From the NCBI GenBank assembly GCA_027922465.2, contig BQMF02000119.1:682001-746000 (forward strand): a stretch of DNA of 64,000 bases, given 5' to 3'. Positions within the stretch are counted from its first letter, which is position 1, and every line of letters begins with the position of its first letter. Below the pieces are notes generated by a model, which did not search any database, was not told where the DNA came from, and saw nothing but the letters and a program-made list of their open reading frames with translations. Source of the stretch: Turritopsis dohrnii (lineage: Eukaryota; Cnidaria; Hydrozoa; Anthoathecata; Oceaniidae). Shown here piece after piece: positions 58,771-64,000 of the stretch. Made by a program: the position numbers and the translations under genes.

Positions 58771-59963
58771 TAATGGGTTTTCTTTGATTTCTTGTATTGA
58801 TTGTTGCTGTACTTGTATGGGAGGCTCCCCCTCCCTCGCCCTAAAAAAGAATCACTTCTTTTGTAGTATTGTGACCCTCTCTGGGGTCGGTCATAAGGCT
58901 TTTTATAACTCTTATTGAATTTGCTTCCAATTCTGTTGGTTAAGTTCAGCCTTTTGACAAGTTTAGGTAAGTCATCTCCAAACAACTGAGTTGTGATAGG
59001 TTGAGTTGAGGAACACAAGTCCTTATATTGGGGGTTAATATTGCCTCTTATAAAAACACGCCTCTTAATCGAGATTTCATTTGAGGCATGGCCCAGTATT
59101 GCAGCCATTTCAATTGTTTTTTGAGCCATGGTTTGTAGAGTTAACTTATCATTTTTCATGTCATTAAGAATACTCAGATTAACATTCAAAGCTTTTTTGA
59201 GGGATTTTTGCACACTGACAAGTTTAACATCCGCCTTTCTCTGGTTACTGTTGAGGAGTTTCCAGAGCTCAGTGTTCACTTTAGGTGGGTCAAGAATACA
59301 ATTTTTTGGGCACGGATAAGACTTGAAAATTTTCTTCATATTTTCAAGAGGCTTTGTGCTTCCCCAATTATCTTCAATAAGTTTTGCCAACTTATCATCA
59401 ATGGGGTCACCTCTGTCTTCTTCAGTAGAGACAGACACAAGTTTTTCACAATTCAGTTTTTTCTTGTCTCTTTCGCCTATGGCTAAGCTATCATTTGATT
59501 CATAGCCCTCAGTCTGACTAGCTCTTGTGTTAAAAAAGTCATGATCTTCCTCATGAAGTTCTCTCCCAAAATCAAAGTGTTCATCATCACGATCAGATTC
59601 GACAGTGTGCCTCACTGGGCTTGTGTCTATCCTCACTGGGACTTTCTTCCTCTTCTTAGGATGCTCATGCACTGGTGAGTTCTCAAGGCTGGCTCTTTTC
59701 CTTTTATGTTTCTTTTTCTTGGATTTGTTACGAGGTGGGGAAGGTGAGGATGATGTATCATCATCATCAGCATCATCATCCTCACCATCCTCATTAGTTC
59801 GACTTTTTTGTTGCAAATTGTACAAACTGCTTGATTTTTCCCTCTTGCCTTTGTTCTTTAATTCTGACACATCATTTTTTAAACTGAGAATAATTTTAGT
59901 AAGGTAAGCCACTGTTTCCTGCAGGCATGTTGTGGTCGTATTTTCTCCTTCAGGATCAGCCAT
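58770..59963 (-). CDS. DIRS gag-like protein
   Basis: 397 codons from ATG 59963. An acidic and Lys-rich N-terminal half (DDDADDDDTSSS, KSKKKKHKRKR) precedes a conserved DIRS gag block (DNWGSTKPLENMKKIF, YPCPKNCILDPPKVN, LWKLLNSNQRKAD). The C-terminus is Arg/Gly/Tyr-rich (FLGRGRGSLPYKY), suggesting RNA binding. No zinc knuckle. Intact. Confidence 0.8.
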   Translation of the reverse strand: MADPEGENTTTTCLQETVAYLTKIILSLKNDVSELKNKGKREKSSSLYNLQQKSRTNEDGEDDDADDDDTSSSPSPPRNKSKKKKHKRKRASLENSPVHEHPKKRKKVPVRIDTSPVRHTVESDRDDEHFDFGRELHEEDHDFFNTRASQTEGYESNDSLAIGERDKKKLNCEKLVSVSTEEDRGDPIDDKLAKLIEDNWGSTKPLENMKKIFKSYPCPKNCILDPPKVNTELWKLLNSNQRKADVKLVSVQKSLKKALNVNLSILNDMKNDKLTLQTMAQKTIEMAAILGHASNEISIKRRVFIRGNINPQYKDLCSSTQPITTQLFGDDLPKLVKRLNLTNRIGSKFNKSYKKPYDRPQRGSQYYKRSDSFLGRGRGSLPYKYSNNQYKKSKKTH

Positions 59964-60186
59964 TTTTGAGTTACAAACTTTTTTTTTTTTTTTTTTTTTT
60001 TAGAAAGACCAAGCAGTTTGCATCAGAAAATGAAAAATAATATAAAAGAAAAACTTATCTTTAGATTTCCTCGTGTTGATGTCTACCATCTTGATTGTTT
60101 GCACGCACGCCATGAACTGATTGTTTGCTACCGCGCTCTCTTCGCTATACTCTCGAAGAGTCTGGGAACTAATATGAAATAAAATT

Positions 60187-61789
60187 TGTATACAGTACAA
60201 AAGAAGAAAAGAAAATTGTTAAACCTAATTTTGATACCACAGTATACTTTCGGGTAGACATATAAGCAAATAACTATCAAAAGTAATCAAAATCTCTACT
60301 AACAAATATTATAGGTAGAAATATTTTCTATGCACGATGGAATAAATTTAGCACATTCTATATTTTTATTTCATGTGTCAGCAAAATTTAATTAACATGC
60401 ACATGCTTGTTAACACATTTTATGATAAAACAATGAAATGTGAAAACTTTCACACCTTTCCAAATTTCAGTACAGCCGTTATCATGTAAACATCGCTAAA
60501 GGTTTGACCAGGAACCATAGTGAAATAATTACCCGTATCGAAACTCGTAACGGGAGGATGGAAATTTCAAACCGGTTTGAGTTCACTACGGCTCTCATGT
60601 AAACACACTCTTAAAGTGGCAATTTATAAAACTAAATTCAAGTATTCAGAATAAAAGAAATTTATTTTGTGTTTATTTTGTGGTAAAAATCACCTTTCAT
60701 ATATAAATCCCAAATGGAAAAAAACAAACTTTGGTAGTGAAAATACATATCCATAACCAAATCACTACATAGCTGAAAGTAGAAGTTTGTGCTCCGGCTT
60801 CATTTAAATTACAGACTGTCATTTGTGTTGTGTTTTGAATTACGTTCGTTGTTCGTACAGGAAAATTGACATACATAATATTAAATTTTGCAAAATAAAA
60901 TATGATATACAGTATCAAAACAGTATACGTGATCATGGAATTCATCCATAGTAAACTATGTTTCCGTTGTTGGATTAAATGACTATATATATATGTTTTA
61001 AAATATTATACGTAATAGGTTTTCTGTACTTCTTGTTGCATATACGACATCATGTTTTTACTAGCTGTTTTTGTATGTACTTTTTGAAACTGGTTGAACT
61101 GGTCGTTCTCCACATGAAAGGCAAAAGGGTTTCCTTTATGGCTGGTACATCATCATGCTTTTAGTTCAGTTGGGCTACATTATATCAGGATGTAAAATAA
61201 AAATAAATCTTCAGCCTGGCTATTGATAATGAATTTTCACCTTTGCACTGAAACCACACCTTCAATGGTTTGCTGTTCGAAGCATATTAATTACCAATCA
61301 TCATAACAATGTTATCAACAACACAAAAACAAAACATCATTGATACATCAATTTTTTGTCTGGTTTTACACGTTCATTCAAAAGTTTTTACGACAACACA
61401 ACTAAAACGATTCATTTCCATCATTTAACGTTTCATCTATTGAATCATTTTAAGACCTAGCAGAAAAAAAACAAAAATCTTCCACTCATCTGCACTGACT
61501 GAAAAAAATGGCGTGCTGTAGACTAGCCTCTATTCTTATCTACTTTGGCGGCTAGGCGAAAATTCAATACCGAACCGCGGCTATAAAAGTGAACGGAGAA
61601 GGAGAAGAAGCAGAAGAAGGAGAAGAAGGAAAATGCCGATTTTAACATATATTTCGTCCTACGGGGAAATATATAAAAAAGTTGCTATGAAGATTTCAGG
61701 GCTTAGGGTTGCTAAGCAAGTTGCTTATTTTTTTGGCCATTTTGAGGGCTGAGCCCTTAGCAACTCGGTTGGTTATAAAAAAAAATGTG
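60187..61789. other. Non-coding right part of the TA-flanked insertion
   Basis: AT-rich; a purine run of GAAGGAGAAGAAG units at about 61596-61632. Short open frames without family resemblance. Confidence 0.4.
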
Positions 61790-62299
61790 TAGTAGAGGAT
61801 ATGCATTGTTATACACAATGACCGGAAACTTCCGATCAGACTTTTGGAATTCGTCACTCTTCGAAATGTTATTATCTCCTTAATATGATGATCCCATAAT
61901 GTATTGAAAAAAAGATCGTTAAAACAGCCTCGATTAAATAATGAAAAGGTTTCGCGAACGAAACAGATATTCTCACAAAGCAAGTGGTTTAAGCATTGCA
62001 TTGTGGTATATGATTATTTAGGAGATTTTGGGAGCGATCAATTCTGATAGAATTTCAATATGCATGCTGACGTAAGCTTTAATTTGAAGTAAACAAGCGA
62101 TTAATGTCTGTTTTAGCCGTTAATGTCTGTTTTAGCCGATGAGAATAATTCCCAGATTATTAAATATATTAGATTTGAGTTTTGCCTCATCATCATTTTT
62201 TTCAAGATTACAATAATTACATCACCATCATAGCATGAAGTTTTTATCCATGATATTATCTTTCGAGATCTACCCATCAGACATATTGTCATTGTCATA

Positions 62300-62405
62300 T
62301 GTTAAAAAACCTCTGCGAAGGAGTGCATTTCTATATAAATATGGACACAACTTCAATAAAAATTCTCTCCGTCACAGTGATTTTTTGGCGATTTTGCCGA
62401 CTGGG
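62300..62405 (-). repeat. Diverged member of the CCCAGCGGGC MITE family
   Basis: CCTCTGCGAAGGAGTGCATT, a central TTTCTATATAAATAT and TGGCGATTTTGCCGACTGGG. Outside the duplicated block. Confidence 0.55.
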
Positions 62406-62462
62406 TTGTCATTGTCAGTAAACAAATGTCTCATTACCTTCCATAGAACCTTTTTTTTTTCA

Positions 62463-62551
62463 GTGAGAAATCGTCAAAAAGATCACTGTGACGAACACAC
62501 TGTTTCAATAAAAACGCTCTTCATTGCAGTGGTCTTTTCGAAATGGTGTGA
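62463..62551 (+). repeat. Diverged member of the CCCAGCGGGC MITE family
   Basis: GAGAAATCGTCAAAAAGATC and CTCTTCATTGCAGTGGTC match family ends. It faces the copy at 62300. Confidence 0.5.
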
Positions 62552-63122
62552 ATATTTCTATAGTGAATGTTTGAATGTTTGTGCTAAACTACTGGCGGGA
62601 GCCTCTCCATCAAGCGTAAGAAAAGTCCGCTAAATTGTTTCAGGTATTTGCAGATCTTCAGTTTGATCTCTGCAATCCACGCGCAAATATGTAGATTTGA
62701 ACACAACACTCAAACAGGCATGATTCTTGGTTATCAAGACACCAGGCAGAAATATGGGACCAAATTCCCATTCAACAACGCGAATAGACCGTCGTAATAA
62801 AAACATTAGAATTTTTAATCACTGTCCAAGTAATACAATTTCATTATAAAGTATCATTATTCACCTCGTGAAAGTTATAAAATTATCAAATCCATCATTC
62901 CATATGGACATTCTTTACTTAAGAAGATAACAAGTCCCAGTTTTTAATAATAGTCAAAAGACAGGCTAGTTGTGCAACATTGAAAAAGAAAGTGTGATAT
63001 AATGAAGTAATTGAATGGCTACACGAAACCGTCAAGATTAAATGTTTATATCTGGTCATCTTATCCTTACAACACCCTAATTTTCGTCCGGTAGTTTTAT
63101 TGTGAAACGGCTAATACACTTT
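62552..63122. other. 3' flank of the ADP-ribosyltransferase gene, nothing else recognised
   Basis: AT-rich. Expected to hold the 3' UTR of the minus-strand gene that ends at 63123. Confidence 0.4.
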
Positions 63123-63998
63123 TCATGCCAAAAGCTGCAAATATACGCTTTCCCTGTCCACTTTGGTTACTATAAATTCGGCACCAAGAGGATAAAGGCA
63201 CTCTTGTTCGCCAGGGTAACGTGAAAATTTGCTTATATCTCTTGGCTTCATCTTCGAATTTGATTGGTTGTTGATGATAAACAAAGTTCCAGTGCCCTTT
63301 CGGAATCCGTCCGCAACCACCTTCGACTTGCTACTGGAAACGAAAGTGGTAAACATGATAGTATCGCCGGCTTTATACTTCTTGGCAACATTCACACTTA
63401 CACCCCTGTAAGTGTTATTGGAAACTGGTACTGCTTTGGGCCAAAAGCAAAGAGCGATATCCAACAGAAATGCGAATATGCCAATTCCTAAATCATCCCC
63501 CGACGGTTGATAATCTTCATTGAATTCTCTTCCAACTGCTTCGTTCACTTGGTTGTAGATTATATCTTTTGTATAAAGCAGGATCAGTTCTTCAAAGAAC
63601 TTTTCTTCTGTCGAAGCGGATCCCAAATCTTCGGCAGCATTTTTGCAAACTCCGTATAGAGCTTGTATAAGCTTTCCCTCCAACGTCTTCCATGTGTGTT
63701 CTTCTCTCTCAAAAATCTGCTTCATCAAGTCGGTCATGTGAAGCTTAATCTCGTCGTGATGAACATCCAATGATTCTTTATAAATGATGATTTCGTTAAC
63801 AAACAAGGGAAAACCTGCATCGCGAACCTTTTCTCCATATTCTCTCGAAATAACGAAGTCGATGTCGGAATGGAACCGCTTACTTCTGTGTGTGTGGGTG
63901 TGATCCTCAATCAACTTTTTGATGTGTGGATTGTTAAAGCTCTGGGCGATAACTGCAGCTGTACTCCCCGGCTCTATCCGCCCATCCAAGCTGTTTCG
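63123..63998 (-). CDS. Mono-ADP-ribosyltransferase (arginine-type ART), 5' partial
   Basis: About 290 codons, open to the window edge without a convincing ATG, so the start lies to the right. The ART fold is shown by LLYTKDIIYNQVNEAVGREF, then NNTYRGVSV (NAD-binding Arg), FTTFVSSSKS (the Ser-x-Ser strand) and PGEQECLYPLGAEF (Glu-x-Glu, catalytic). This R-S-ExE set is typical of arginine-specific animal ARTs that move ADP-ribose from NAD to proteins. The first ~40 residues (AAVIAQSFNNPHIKKLIEDH) could be the end of an ankyrin-like repeat region; that is uncertain. No signal peptide or GPI signal is visible here. Confidence 0.75.
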   Translation of the reverse strand, partial: RNSLDGRIEPGSTAAVIAQSFNNPHIKKLIEDHTHTHRSKRFHSDIDFVISREYGEKVRDAGFPLFVNEIIIYKESLDVHHDEIKLHMTDLMKQIFEREEHTWKTLEGKLIQALYGVCKNAAEDLGSASTEEKFFEELILLYTKDIIYNQVNEAVGREFNEDYQPSGDDLGIGIFAFLLDIALCFWPKAVPVSNNTYRGVSVNVAKKYKAGDTIMFTTFVSSSKSKVVADGFRKGTGTLFIINNQSNSKMKPRDISKFSRYPGEQECLYPLGAEFIVTKVDRESVYLQLLA

Positions 63999-64000
63999 TG

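Larger units (their letters stand above)
55484..60186 (-). mobile_element. DIRS-type tyrosine-recombinase retrotransposon
   Basis: 47-bp identical inverted terminal repeats at 55484-55530 and 60140-60186 (start AATTTTATTTCATATTAG, end CGAGAGTATAGCGAAG). Minus-strand gene order is gag, RT, RNase H, tyrosine recombinase. It has no integrase and no LTRs. The dense gene set fits an almost complete element with two lesions. Confidence 0.9.
54430..61789. mobile_element. 7.4 kb TA-flanked insertion with CAC(T)9 termini carrying a DIRS element
   Basis: Left CACTTTTTTTTTATATAAGC and right end TTATAAAAAAAAATGTG are inverted, with TA on both sides. Removing it restores the copy 1 sequence around 7490 with one mismatch. 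The subterminal sequences repeat GTTGCTAAG and GGGCTCAGGGCT / AGGGCTGAGCCC. Outside the DIRS part I see no gene (54,900-55,200 and 60,190-61,690 hold nothing recognised), so the host element is probably a non-autonomous DNA transposon of under 3 kb. Confidence 0.75.
48003..62163. repeat. Segmental duplication, copy 2 (expanded by insertions)
   Basis: Matches 3001-7852 in blocks 48003-48067, 49558-52450, 52752-54429 and 61790-62163. The gaps are later insertions: 48068-49557, the SINE at 52451-52751 and the element at 54430-61789. No upstream TBC1D20 exons accompany it. Confidence 0.88.

Noticed and set aside
1..64000. An operon-like or defence-island system
   Set aside because: The DNA is eukaryotic with spliced genes; the three host genes are far apart and show no shared pathway.

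Overview
This is a eukaryotic, almost certainly metazoan, genomic window. The first gene has short exons split by GT-AG introns, and the rest is dominated by animal-type transposons: DIRS, CR1-like and restriction-like-endonuclease LINEs, BEL/Pao, PIF/Harbinger, Tc1/pogo-like elements, tRNA-derived SINEs and many hairpin MITEs. The DNA is AT-rich by eye. The element mix, the beta-helix multi-pass membrane protein and the terminal-repeat families make a cnidarian my best guess; that is inference, since no species-diagnostic gene is present. Layout: (1) 1-3688, plus strand: seven exons of TBC1D20, an ER-anchored Rab GTPase-activating protein whose 5' exons lie outside the window. Its introns and 3' flank carry MITEs. 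(2) 7853-14553: terminal-repeat debris, a pogo-like element, a 3.8 kb composite in which two identical 192-bp palindromic elements flank a nearly perfect tandem duplication of a 1.72 kb unit, and a 117-bp x3 satellite. (3) 15431-22844, plus strand: a two-exon gene (signal-peptide exon, 2.1 kb intron, 5.3 kb exon) for a ~1,778-residue secreted-then-anchored protein: a beta-helix ectodomain with hierarchical repeats, a Cys-rich collar and about nine membrane helices. (4) 24558-32159: non-coding MITEs and a nest of overlapping inverted-repeat elements. (5) 32850-41250, minus strand: a restriction-like-endonuclease LINE split by a 4.3 kb CR1-like LINE that carries a 2A ribosome-skipping motif. (6) 41471-48005: MITEs, a SINE, BEL/Pao debris and a PIF/Harbinger transposon inserted into a BEL gag. 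(7) 48003-62163: a second copy of the TBC1D20 last exon and 3' flank (first copy 3001-7852), enlarged from ~4.9 to ~14 kb by later insertions: a 1.5 kb block holding two MITEs, a SINE, and a 7.4 kb TA-flanked block containing a DIRS element. (8) 63123 to the window end, minus strand: the 3' part of an arginine-type mono-ADP-ribosyltransferase gene. Host genes are therefore three: TBC1D20, the beta-helix/multi-TM protein and the ADP-ribosyltransferase. Nothing suggests they form one pathway. The window is best read as a record of nested insertions and one segmental duplication whose relative order can be worked out.
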